From NCBI GenBank assembly GCA_003598085.1, contig QZKU01000019.1, forward strand, positions 1-64,000: a stretch of DNA of 64,000 nucleotides, read 5' to 3'. This stretch comes from Candidatus Abyssobacteria bacterium SURF_5 (GTDB lineage Bacteria; Abyssobacteria; SURF-5). Shown in pieces: positions 34,926 through 43,253 of this stretch. The first letter of the stretch is position 1; every line of letters starts with the position of its first letter. The position numbers and the translations under genes are program-made. A model generated the notes under the pieces. That model did not search any database, was not told the origin of the DNA, and saw nothing but the letters and a program-made list of their open reading frames with translations.

Positions 34926-36248
34926 TTATGTGAGCCTGAAGTGCTTTATCTGGTAATCCGGGTTATTCTTGTAAACTTGAAACCGCGGCAGCGGAAGCAG
35001 CCCGATTCCAAAGGAAACCTTCAAGAGATAGAGCGCCGTCCGGCCATAGAACGCGATTTTGCCGGGCAAGCTCTGCATCTGTCCCGTTAAGAAAAAGAAG
35101 GACGTCCAGAATTTTGGGGGACATCCCTCGAGTTGCATGGCTTTATCAAGATGCTTGTTGTACTTGATGGCGCAGTTGCCGAACAAGAGTGTGCGCGGCG
35201 AGTTGCGTTCCTCCTTATAGCTTTTCCCAAAGATTATCCTCAGATCGTTAAAATCCTGGTTGCGGCTCAAGGCGGCGAGAAGCAGCGACGGCCCCGACAG
35301 GTTGGCGAAACATTGCGAGCATGCGGCGTCGGTAAAAGCCAGCACCTCGTAACCGGTGTGTCCTGAAGCCGGCATATCCTCGGCCGCTATCGAGCGCCAT
35401 TCGAGATATTTAGTATGATCCTCGACTCGCTCCCCCCTGACTTCGATCGCATCCGGCTTCTCGAGAACGTCCATTCTTTTGTGACGCTCGGCATAAATCC
35501 TGAGATGTTCTGATTCAGTCGGTTTCGCTCCCAGCAGGCGAGCGCCCACGGCGTCGGCAGCCAGGAAATCGGTTGAGGCCACAAGTATCCCGCGGGCGCG
35601 GCCTGTGCCGATGGTGGCGTCGGGACCCTTCTCCATCGCGTAGATGCCGTCAATGATGACCAGGTGCTGCGGCACGGCTTCCACCAGACGGGAGATACGG
35701 TAATGAATGGTGCCGTGTTCCCCATGGAAATATCTCTTCGAGGCCAGGCTCATGCAGCCTTTGAGGTTCTTGCTCGAGAGGGAAACCCTCGTGTCCTGGT
35801 GCGTCTTGAGGACAGGCAAATTAATGAAAAAGTCGGTGTCAAGGGCCGCCTCCGCAATGTTCATGGGGACGTCCTCAACCATGATCTTTTTGTGAGGTCC
35901 CGCGTTGAAATCGATCAGCTTGACTCCGTACTTCCTGGCCAGCCGATCGAAATGAATCCATTTGTAGCCCTTCATGGTATTCGTGCCGAGTTCGTCGGTG
36001 ACGGTGCCTTCTCCGATGCTGATGTCTCTGACGCCGAAATCCTTCAACGCGCGCACCGTCCCCTCCACAACTGCCGTCGTGGTGACGGTTCCGTATGGCG
36101 GGATGAAGCCGCCTCCCGCCGTGCAGATGTTGGGCTTGAGCAGGACCCTGTCGCTCGCCTTGAGAGCCTTGAAGCCCTCGCACATTTGAATCGCGTTCGC
36201 CACCGAACCAACGTCCGTGTACCGTACGATAGAAACGATCGGTTTCAT
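34926..36248 (-). CDS. DUF362 domain protein
   Basis: A 440-residue protein of the DUF362 family: VLLKPNICTAGGG, then GEGTVTDELGTNT and NLPVLKTHQDTRVSLSSKNLKGC are the conserved blocks. About 130 residues beyond the DUF362 core contain scattered cysteines (ACSQCF, FGNCAIKY, LEGCPP) that could bind metal, and a hydrophobic C-terminal patch. DUF362 proteins often accompany ferredoxins and redox enzymes; no activity is established. The ATG at 36248 has GGAGGT nine bases upstream. It is the last gene of the TetR-led operon. Confidence 0.75.
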   Translation of the reverse strand: MKPIVSIVRYTDVGSVANAIQMCEGFKALKASDRVLLKPNICTAGGGFIPPYGTVTTTAVVEGTVRALKDFGVRDISIGEGTVTDELGTNTMKGYKWIHFDRLARKYGVKLIDFNAGPHKKIMVEDVPMNIAEAALDTDFFINLPVLKTHQDTRVSLSSKNLKGCMSLASKRYFHGEHGTIHYRISRLVEAVPQHLVIIDGIYAMEKGPDATIGTGRARGILVASTDFLAADAVGARLLGAKPTESEHLRIYAERHKRMDVLEKPDAIEVRGERVEDHTKYLEWRSIAAEDMPASGHTGYEVLAFTDAACSQCFANLSGPSLLLAALSRNQDFNDLRIIFGKSYKEERNSPRTLLFGNCAIKYNKHLDKAMQLEGCPPKFWTSFFFLTGQMQSLPGKIAFYGRTALYLLKVSFGIGLLPLPRFQVYKNNPDYQIKHFRLT

Positions 36249-36292
36249 TATGCCGTACCTCCCCACTGATAAATAATGCGAAATACTCGCTT

Positions 36293-37609
36293 CTACTTTC
36301 CCATATCCAGCATCAAGTCCAATATTCTGAAATACGACTTGTAGGCATTGATTCCGAGATACATGACGGATGCGGAAGGAACGCCGAAGACGGCCTTGTT
36401 TATCAACATGTGGTCGGTTAATTCGGTCTTCTCACCGGCCATCAACTCGGCAAGCATCTTGCCGGCAAGTTGACTGAATGTAACTCCATGTCCGTTGTAG
36501 CCCATGCTGTAATATATGTTCCGGTGTTTGCCCGTCCTGCCTATTGACGGCAGGAAGTCGAGTGTGATGCCGATCCGCCCTCCCCACTGGTGAGTCACCT
36601 CGATGCCCTTCAGGAAGGGGAACGTTTTGATCAAGAGTCGGAAGTGACTCCGATACTCGCTGGGACGGTGGCTGTAGTCCCGATCCACACGGTAAAAGTA
36701 TAACGCATCGTTATCGATAAAAAGGAGTCGGTTGTCGGCCGTGAGGCGCCCCATCCAGAACAGGTTCTTTTGGTTGAAAACGGCGAATTTCCCTGCCCAG
36801 CGGAATTCATCCATCTGTCCCTTCGTCAGCGGTTCAGTAACAATATTATATACGTAAAAGGGCAGCACCTTGTACCGGAATAATCCGAGAGGATTTTCAT
36901 AAGCATTTGTCGCCATGACGATGGTCGCCGCTCTCACGTGGGCTAACGGCGTGTATAATGATATTGTGGATCCGGGCTCCATGTGGGCGCAGTGGGAATA
37001 TTCATAGACCTCGACACCGAGGGATTCCACTACTTTTCTCATCCCGCGCACGAATTTCGCAGGGTTAAGCTTTCCCTCGTCCGGCGAATAAAGGCCCGCG
37101 AAGGCATCGAGCGCTCCAAGACGGCTGTGAACCTCCTGTCTTTCAAGCCATGTCACCGGCGCGCCTGTTTCTTCGCAGGCCCGGGCTTCTTGCTCGAGCA
37201 GCTTCATGGCTTTACCATTCTCGGCAATGACCAAGCGCCCGCTCCTCTCGTAATCACAATCGATGCCATGTTCTTTAACCAGTTCTTCAAAAAGCAGGAA
37301 ACCCTGAGCCGCAAGCTGTTGGAGCCTCGCCGCTTTTTCTCTTCCATGCGTCTTTTTCAGGAGGAGGGCGCTGTTGCCTAGCATTCCGGTTGCAATGCCC
37401 GAGTTGCGGCCGGAGGACCCGAATCCTATGAATTTGCTCTCAAGCACGATGACCCGTTTCTCGGGAAATCGTTTCTTGATAAAGTAAGCAGAGGCCAGGC
37501 CCGTGAGCCCCCCGCCGACAATGGCGACGTCAGTCTTAAGGTCTCCCGTCAAAGAAGGCCCTGGCTCATAGGGTGCATCCAACCAAAGGTTATCTCGTGC
37601 GGTTCGCAT
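36293..37609 (-). CDS. FAD-dependent oxidoreductase (DAO family), cytoplasmic paralogue
   Basis: A 438-residue DAO-type flavoenzyme with DVAIVGGGLTGLASAYF at residues 28-45 and GFGSSGRNSGIATG. It aligns end to end with the Tat-exported protein at 402-1877 (same GGGxTGLxSA and GxSGRN blocks, same VTHQWGGRIGITLDFLPSIG-like C-terminal block), but lacks a signal peptide. Probably oxidises an amine or amino acid. AGAGAGGA lies before the ATG. Fourth gene of the TetR-led operon. Confidence 0.85.
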   Translation of the reverse strand: MRTARDNLWLDAPYEPGPSLTGDLKTDVAIVGGGLTGLASAYFIKKRFPEKRVIVLESKFIGFGSSGRNSGIATGMLGNSALLLKKTHGREKAARLQQLAAQGFLLFEELVKEHGIDCDYERSGRLVIAENGKAMKLLEQEARACEETGAPVTWLERQEVHSRLGALDAFAGLYSPDEGKLNPAKFVRGMRKVVESLGVEVYEYSHCAHMEPGSTISLYTPLAHVRAATIVMATNAYENPLGLFRYKVLPFYVYNIVTEPLTKGQMDEFRWAGKFAVFNQKNLFWMGRLTADNRLLFIDNDALYFYRVDRDYSHRPSEYRSHFRLLIKTFPFLKGIEVTHQWGGRIGITLDFLPSIGRTGKHRNIYYSMGYNGHGVTFSQLAGKMLAELMAGEKTELTDHMLINKAVFGVPSASVMYLGINAYKSYFRILDLMLDMGK

Positions 37610-37693
37610 TGACCGATTTCCTCTCTTGCATCAGGGTATGGAAAGAGTAAATGGCGATGCCCTTATCTCCCCTGGGAAGAGCAATTGATTTGA

Positions 37694-39010
37694 TTATGCC
37701 GTCCCTCCCCATTGGCAGACGCGGCTGACGGCTTCCGCTGCGCTCGCCATCGCTCCTTCCATGGCGGAACCGCCGAAGACGTCACTTACAAACGAAACCC
37801 CCTTCAATTGCTCGGCCTTCTTTTTGAAATCCAAAATTCGACGATGAGAGCCGACAGGGTATCGCGCCGTCGCATATGGATGACGAAATACTGTAGCTTC
37901 CTCGACCCATTTGGAAAAGCCCGGAACCATAACCTCGATGTCTTCCTGCGCTTTCTTTAGGATTTCATCATCCGGTTGGTCAATGAGGTTCAACGACAGC
38001 GGATGGCCGGACCATCCGGTCAGTATGCTCTTACCGCTCGGCACCATCTCGGGAACCTTGGCCCACGCATCGATTGCAAACCAGAACGTCTTCTTCAGAC
38101 CCGGGTCATTGAAATAGTTCCAGACATCCTTGCGGAGCGGGCGGTCAAGATAAAAGACCGGCATCGGGAGCGGCGCGTAAACGATCGAGTCAAAAAACTC
38201 TTTCTGTTCTTCAAGCTCTTCAGGCATGAGACGAGACGCCGAAGGCGGCGCTACCGCCACAATCACGTGCCCGGCCTTCTTGATCGTTCCTTGTTTCTCC
38301 ATCTGGACTCCGACAATCCTGCCTTTTTCCGCTACCAGTTGCCGCACGGGCGATTCATATTGTACCGGCAATTGCCTGGCAAGTTCCTCGGTGAGAGAGC
38401 TCACGCCGCGCGTCAGACTAAGAAAATCGGTCAACATGGTCATGCGAAATTGATGGAGGTAATGGTACAGGTTGATCCATTCCGGCATCCCCGTATTCTC
38501 GCCCTGGCTTACGACGGTGACGATGTAATCCCTTATCGGCTGGTCCTTGCGGTTCGGGTACAGGTCGAGCGGCATCACGTTATCATACTCAGGGATGTCT
38601 CTCGCTATTCGATACATCGGGAAGCGCTTGCCCAACAGAAAATACTTGATGAGAAAGCAGTAGAGCTGCAGGTTGCCTCGCACACCGAGCATCTTCATCC
38701 AGGGGTCTCGATGGCCGAAAAGTTGAGTCGAGCCGTCTCTGAGAGAGAATTGGGTTTTTCCTTTGATGGGGCGCCATGAATGGCTTAGATTGGCCGCATC
38801 CGCCAGCTCGAATGCGTATCGGTAGTTGGAATGATAAAATTGGGCGCCGACGTCCACGCGGTCTCCCTTGCGCTCCAGGAATACCATGCGTCCGCCCGGC
38901 CGATCGGAACCTTCGAGGATCTTTACTTCATAGCCTCTCTGGCAGAGCCAATAACCGGCGGCAAGGCCGCCGATGCCAGCCCCGATGATAATCACTTTTC
39001 CGCTTGCCAT
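37694..39010 (-). CDS. Amine oxidase/protoporphyrinogen oxidase-like FAD enzyme
   Basis: A 438-residue flavin amine oxidase-fold protein: VIIIGAGIGGLAAGYWLCQRG (FAD-binding, residues 5-25), LEGSDRPGGRM and a C-terminal FVSDVFGGSAMEGAMASA block. Relatives include desaturases of isoprenoids, protoporphyrinogen oxidases and amine oxidases. AGGAG precedes the ATG. Together with the DAO enzyme and DUF362 protein it forms a redox operon controlled by a TetR regulator. Substrate not determinable from sequence. Confidence 0.82.
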   Translation of the reverse strand: MASGKVIIIGAGIGGLAAGYWLCQRGYEVKILEGSDRPGGRMVFLERKGDRVDVGAQFYHSNYRYAFELADAANLSHSWRPIKGKTQFSLRDGSTQLFGHRDPWMKMLGVRGNLQLYCFLIKYFLLGKRFPMYRIARDIPEYDNVMPLDLYPNRKDQPIRDYIVTVVSQGENTGMPEWINLYHYLHQFRMTMLTDFLSLTRGVSSLTEELARQLPVQYESPVRQLVAEKGRIVGVQMEKQGTIKKAGHVIVAVAPPSASRLMPEELEEQKEFFDSIVYAPLPMPVFYLDRPLRKDVWNYFNDPGLKKTFWFAIDAWAKVPEMVPSGKSILTGWSGHPLSLNLIDQPDDEILKKAQEDIEVMVPGFSKWVEEATVFRHPYATARYPVGSHRRILDFKKKAEQLKGVSFVSDVFGGSAMEGAMASAAEAVSRVCQWGGTA

Positions 39011-39127
39011 TCTTGTTTCTCCTGAAGTGTCAGAGCGAGATACAATATAATGGTTGTAGTACCAATGCCGCGCCCGCCCAACTCAAAAGTTGAAAAGCCA
39101 CAATGTCGATCACTCCTTTTCCCGGAA

Positions 39128-39478
39128 TCAGATCCAGATGCAGTACAGGAGCAAAACGATCGCCCCGATGGTTCCCCAATACTTGAACAGCTTGTCCCCC
39201 ATGTTCTTGAACATCGCGAGGCTGACAAGGTAATTGCACAGATACATCCCCGTGATGAGGAGCGCCAGCGACTTCGGCCACGACGAGCCTGACAGCAGTC
39301 CATACAAAACAACGGCCCAGCAAGCAGCCATTATTATCTCGCTGACGCCGAACATCCAGAGCACATTCTGCGAGATACCCATCTTCTCCGGATTCAGTAT
39401 TCCCGTAAAGACGCTGAAGGCCGCGACGGCGAAACCTATGATGCCCAGAATGGGGATCCCATATGAAATCAGCGACAT
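39128..39478 (-). CDS. Small four-helix membrane protein
   Basis: A 116-residue hydrophobic protein with four predicted transmembrane helices and short loops; no family recognised. It lies 26 bases after the TetR regulator gene and should be on the same transcript. The layout resembles small DoxX/DUF-type membrane subunits that support redox enzymes, but that is only an analogy. Confidence 0.6.
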   Translation of the reverse strand: MSLISYGIPILGIIGFAVAAFSVFTGILNPEKMGISQNVLWMFGVSEIIMAACWAVVLYGLLSGSSWPKSLALLITGMYLCNYLVSLAMFKNMGDKLFKYWGTIGAIVLLLYCIWI

Positions 39479-39504
39479 TTATCTTCTTCTGTTCCCATGG
39501 TTTC

Positions 39505-40110
39505 TCAATTCTCTTGCCCGGGCTTGAGATGATTGAGAAATAATTCTGCGATCTTGTCGTTAATTGCTTCGACGGGTGTCGCCATGGGATTGACTACCCA
39601 GAGCATGGTTGTTCCTTCAAGGCTTGCGAGCATCGTATTGGCCGTAACCAGGGGATCGACTTTGGCGAAGTCTCCCGACTCGATCCCCTTGCGTATGATT
39701 CCGGCAAGCCTGCCGATAATCTGTCCGTAGCAGTCCCTTAGAGCCTCAGCGATGGACTCGTTGGTCTTGGACAGAACCCAAAACTCCACCCACGCACGCG
39801 AGAATTCCATGTTGAAACGATTGAGATCCAGAAACCACGACCAGAAGAATTCCATCTGTTCGGTGGGCGACTCGCGCTTTTCGAGGCCTTCGGTGAACTC
39901 TGCCAGGTAGGTTTCGAGCACGTGGCCCAAGACACCCAGAACCATTGCCTCTTTGTCAATGAAATAGTGATGTAGGACCCCCTTGCTGACGCCAGCGGCC
40001 TCGGTTATTTCACGTGTCGAGGCATTTGCGAAGCCTTTCTTTGCCACGACTTTGAAAAATCCGTTGATGATCTGCTCTCGTCTGATATGCGCAATGCTCT
40101 TTCTACCCAT
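39505..40110 (-). CDS. TetR/AcrR-family regulator, BetI-like
   Basis: A 201-residue repressor. The N-terminal HTH reads RREQIINGFFKVVAKKGFANASTREITEAAGVSKGVLHHYF with usual TetR spacing; the ligand domain (NPMATPVEAIND and the preceding helices) resembles BetI C-terminal domains. AAGGAG lies before the ATG. It heads a five-gene minus-strand operon, and its promoter contains a perfect palindrome (separate entries), so autoregulation is very likely. Ligand unknown. Confidence 0.9.
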   Translation of the reverse strand: MGRKSIAHIRREQIINGFFKVVAKKGFANASTREITEAAGVSKGVLHHYFIDKEAMVLGVLGHVLETYLAEFTEGLEKRESPTEQMEFFWSWFLDLNRFNMEFSRAWVEFWVLSKTNESIAEALRDCYGQIIGRLAGIIRKGIESGDFAKVDPLVTANTMLASLEGTTMLWVVNPMATPVEAINDKIAELFLNHLKPGQEN

Positions 40111-40137
40111 TTCATCTCCTTGGAAAGGCGATTAATA

Positions 40138-40153
40138 TATAGGGCGCCCTATA
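40138..40153. promoter_or_regulatory. Palindromic operator of the TetR-led operon
   Basis: TATAGGGCGCCCTATA is a perfect 16-bp palindrome 28 bases upstream of the regulator start codon, covering the expected transcription start. Size and position are those of a TetR-family operator; binding by this regulator is inferred. Confidence 0.75.
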
Positions 40154-40155
40154 AA

Positions 40156-40184
40156 TATATATCACATCCCTCGCCTCCTGTCAA
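40156..40184 (-). promoter_or_regulatory. Strong promoter of the TetR-led operon
   Basis: On the minus strand: perfect TTGACA (40184-40179), 17-base spacer, TATATA (40161-40156), with the palindromic operator starting two bases downstream of the -10 element. Confidence 0.8.
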
Positions 40185-40914
40185 GTACTGATAGGCTATT
40201 TCCAGCCCTATCAAACTCGATATTGAGGTCATGTATCCATCCATGATTCCACTGCAGAACCCCCTTTGGTAGGGCCGAATTCATTCGGCCAGTCTTGAAT
40301 GTGCGAATAAATTCGCACCTACCATAGCGCGGTTGAACCCGAGAGTGGGAGTTTTGCAGCAGAATCCAGCCATGATTCATGCAACTGCTTGACAATCGAA
40401 GCCGCAACACAAGTTCAAATCTTCAGCAAATCTTCAAATAGTCATCGACCGATTCCTGCGCGAAGAGTTCGTCATAAAATCTTCACCATTTCGAATTCCA
40501 GGAAGATGTCCTTAACGGAGGACACACTTGAAGTATAGCTTTGCAGCAGGTAGGCGATCATTACGGGCGCAGGATTTCAATTTGTGAGCAGTCAATCCTC
40601 GCTGCGTACTCAGCAGGAAGCAGCAAGCGAATGAGAAATTTTCGTTCCGGCCCAAACTGTGGCCCAAGCCGACGAGTTTTGGGTTTTTTTGTGCTATTTG
40701 TTGCGAATGCTCTGAACCTCTCGTACTGAATTCCGGAGAAAGTTACTCCTCTCGGTGAGCTAGTTTTCATTGGCGACAAACCGGTACTTTCTGATATGCT
40801 ATTTTCTTATAGGATATCCATTCCTGTGGTCTGCCCAATTCACATGGTTCATGGACCAATGTTTGACTATTATATGGGAACTGGATTTATAAGGCATGGT
40901 AAGGGGGCGCGCTG
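40185..40914. other. Intergenic region with a REP-like element
   Basis: About 730 bases between divergent genes with no supported gene. Open frames at 40162-40410 and 40561-40779 have no ribosome binding sites or family resemblance, and the first runs through the REP-like repeat. Upstream of the plus-strand gene, TTGACT (40863-40868) with TTATAA (40887-40892) could be its promoter. The rest is unremarkable AT-richer sequence. Confidence 0.45.
40267..40324. repeat. REP-like element: two hairpins inside a 7-bp terminal inverted repeat
   Basis: TGGTAGG (40267-40273) and CCTACCA (40318-40324) enclose two 8-bp hairpins, GGCCGAAT-tc-ATTCGGCC (40273-40290) and GTGCGAAT-aa-ATTCGCAC (40301-40318). 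The 58-bp unit can fold into a three-way junction. It has the form of dispersed extragenic palindromes mobilised by RayT-type transposases, none of which is in this window. Confidence 0.7.
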
Positions 40915-42120
40915 ATGAAACTGACCGACGTAAAGACCTACGTGATAAGAACCGACCCTCCCAATTGGGGGGGACCACTGTGGTTTTTCACAAAGCTTGA
41001 AACCGATGAAGGGATCGAAGGTTGGGGTGAAACCGCAATACTGAGTTGCCTGCACGGCCTTGAAAAAAATTATGAAGTCACGGTCAAGGCAATATTTGAC
41101 CGGCTGCTGAAGGGCCAGGATCCCATCAACAGGGAGCCGCTCTATCACATGCTCTATACATCACTGACGTCGCAGCATCCCGATTATGTCGCCTTGGGAC
41201 TCATCAGCGCGTTTGATGTCGCCCTTTGGGACATTTGCGGCAAATACTATAATGCACCGGTCTACAATCTGATTGGCGGCAAGTGCAGGGATCGAATTAG
41301 AACATATACCTACATCTATGATCTGGAAGCAACGGATAGCCTGTTTAACGCAGTCAAGGACTGGTTCAGCAATCCGGCCAGATTGGGCGAACACGCGGCC
41401 AGACTGGCGGATGAAGGTTTCACCGGCGTGAAGTTCGATCCTTTGTGGCAGGCTGGATCGGGTCAATTCAAGAATCCTCCCTGGGAAATTTCCCAATTGG
41501 AATATGATCACGCCGAAAAGGCCGTTGCCGCTGTTCGCGAAGCGGTGGGCAATAGAGCCGATATATGCATCGGCACGCATGGGCAGATCACGCCTGCTGC
41601 GGCGCGCCGTCTGGCCAGAAGAGTGGAAAAATATGATCCGTTGTGGCTGGAAGAGCCTTGCCCGCCCGAAAATTACGCGGAGATGGGAAGGATTGCCCAG
41701 AGCACTTCGATTCCGATAGCGACGGGCGAGCGTCTGGTTACGGTCTATGAATTTCAAAATCTCATAAGAGAGAACGCGTGCGCTATCGTGCAGCCCGATC
41801 TCGGCAGTTGCGGCGGAATAACCGCCTGCAAGAAAATCGCCTCACTTGCGGAAGCGAACTATGTGCTCATGGCGCCCCACGTGTGGGGAGGACCCATAAT
41901 CACGGCGGCTGCGATTCAGATAGCCGCCAATATTCCGAATTTCCTTATTTTGGAGAGCATCTACAAGTCCCGGAACTTTTTTGATGTGATTGTCAAAGAA
42001 CCGTTTGACTGGGAAAACGGCTATCTCAACTTGGCCGACAGACCGGGCATCGGCATTGAACTCAATGAAGAAAGCCTGGAAGCCCACCGCGGAGCGCTCG
42101 AAGAGGGAGAGTGGTTGTAG
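40915..42120 (+). CDS. Enolase-superfamily dehydratase (mandelate racemase/galactonate dehydratase-like)
   Basis: A 401-residue MR/MLE-family protein that should abstract a proton alpha to a carboxylate and dehydrate a sugar acid. Visible: TGVKFDPLW (Lys region), the Glu ligands in LWLEEPCPPEN and ATGERL, and the His base region LMAPHVWGG. The third beta-strand metal site reads ICIGTHGQ, where galactonate dehydratase has a VDFHG-like sequence, so the first Mg ligand Asp appears replaced. AAGGGGG precedes the ATG. It runs ahead of the QueG-like gene by about 190 bases and need not be in the same operon. Confidence 0.82.
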   Translation: MKLTDVKTYVIRTDPPNWGGPLWFFTKLETDEGIEGWGETAILSCLHGLEKNYEVTVKAIFDRLLKGQDPINREPLYHMLYTSLTSQHPDYVALGLISAFDVALWDICGKYYNAPVYNLIGGKCRDRIRTYTYIYDLEATDSLFNAVKDWFSNPARLGEHAARLADEGFTGVKFDPLWQAGSGQFKNPPWEISQLEYDHAEKAVAAVREAVGNRADICIGTHGQITPAAARRLARRVEKYDPLWLEEPCPPENYAEMGRIAQSTSIPIATGERLVTVYEFQNLIRENACAIVQPDLGSCGGITACKKIASLAEANYVLMAPHVWGGPIITAAAIQIAANIPNFLILESIYKSRNFFDVIVKEPFDWENGYLNLADRPGIGIELNEESLEAHRGALEEGEWL

Positions 42121-42308
42121 CTTTCGGTTCTTGCCAAGGGCCTGGCTGATCCACTGATGATCAAAACGAACTGTGCGGGATTGCCATAATGCAGTATGAG
42201 CCTGCTCATTCATCCTCGAAACGTGCATTTTGTCATGCAGGGGAAAGACGAAATAAGGATAATTCCGCTCTTCCTTTTGGATAACACCCGATATTCAGGG
42301 AGAAAACG

Positions 42309-43190
42309 ATGAACCATTTGCTGCAGGATAATCCGGAGATGTTTATCACGGAAGAGATAGAACGATTTGTCGCAGAGAATGAGGCCAATCGTTTCACCAC
42401 GTTGGATAACTCGAGGATGTTCGATAAGCCGCTGGTCGGCTTCGCGGACGGCGATGACGAGATATTCGACAAATACCAGGGAGTAGTCGGCGATTTTCAC
42501 TGGAGGCCCAGGGACCTCATGCAGCAGCTTGCTACCGATGAGAAGTATGAGGGAAGCCTGGAGAACTTAAGCGTTATCGCCTGGGTTCTGCCGATCATGA
42601 AGGAAACAGTTGAAGACAACGCGAAGGAAGAGAAGCGGCCCTCCCGCCGATGGGCGTTGACCCGTGAGATGGGCGAGAAGCACAACAAGCTGCTGCGGCG
42701 GCATGTCGCAGACGTTCTCAGAAGGGAGGGTCTCCTCGCGACCGCGCCGATACTCACAAGCTATTGGCAATTCCTGGTGGATGACCGCGTCGGCCTTGCG
42801 TCTAACTGGTCCGAGCGCCATGCGGCCTTTGCGGCAGGCCTCGGCACCTTCAGCCTCAATGACGGATTGATCACCCCCAGGGGAATCGCTCACAGAGTCG
42901 GCAGCGTCATCGTGAACATGAAGCTCGAGGCTAGCCCCCGCGCCTACCAAAACCACATGGCAAACTGCCTCTTTCACAACAGCGGAACTTGCGGCGAGTG
43001 CATAAAGCGATGTCCGGCCGGAGCGCTCTCGGAATCCGGCCATGATAAGATGAAATGCGGCATGTATGTAATGCAGTGCACCGAGGAATGGCGCAAGGAG
43101 TTCGAAATCGACGAAGAGGCGGGATGCGGCCTCTGCCAGTCGGGCGTGCCCTGCTCAACAAGAATCCCGAAGAGACCTGCAAAAAAATGA
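42309..43190 (+). CDS. QueG/reductive-dehalogenase-like 4Fe-4S protein
   Basis: A 293-residue protein with two C-terminal cluster motifs: CLFHNSGTCGECIKRCP (CX7CX2CX3CP) and, after CGMYVMQC, CGLCQSGVPC. The preceding AAGLGTFSLNDGLITPRG matches the conserved block of epoxyqueuosine reductase and reductive dehalogenases that leads into the ferredoxin part, where a corrinoid usually binds. It is shorter than QueG and lacks its HEAT repeats. No signal peptide. GGGAG precedes the ATG. The activity is probably a cytoplasmic reduction; whether a corrinoid is bound is open. Confidence 0.7.
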   Translation: MNHLLQDNPEMFITEEIERFVAENEANRFTTLDNSRMFDKPLVGFADGDDEIFDKYQGVVGDFHWRPRDLMQQLATDEKYEGSLENLSVIAWVLPIMKETVEDNAKEEKRPSRRWALTREMGEKHNKLLRRHVADVLRREGLLATAPILTSYWQFLVDDRVGLASNWSERHAAFAAGLGTFSLNDGLITPRGIAHRVGSVIVNMKLEASPRAYQNHMANCLFHNSGTCGECIKRCPAGALSESGHDKMKCGMYVMQCTEEWRKEFEIDEEAGCGLCQSGVPCSTRIPKRPAKK

Positions 43191-43253
43191 AGAAACGGCG
43201 GAGCAGGACGGCTCTGGCGCTCATCGCGCGGCCTTACCTGTCCGAGCAATTGC

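Noticed and set aside
40162-40410. 82-codon open frame on the minus strand
   Set aside because: It runs through the REP-like element and the TetR promoter; no ribosome binding site.
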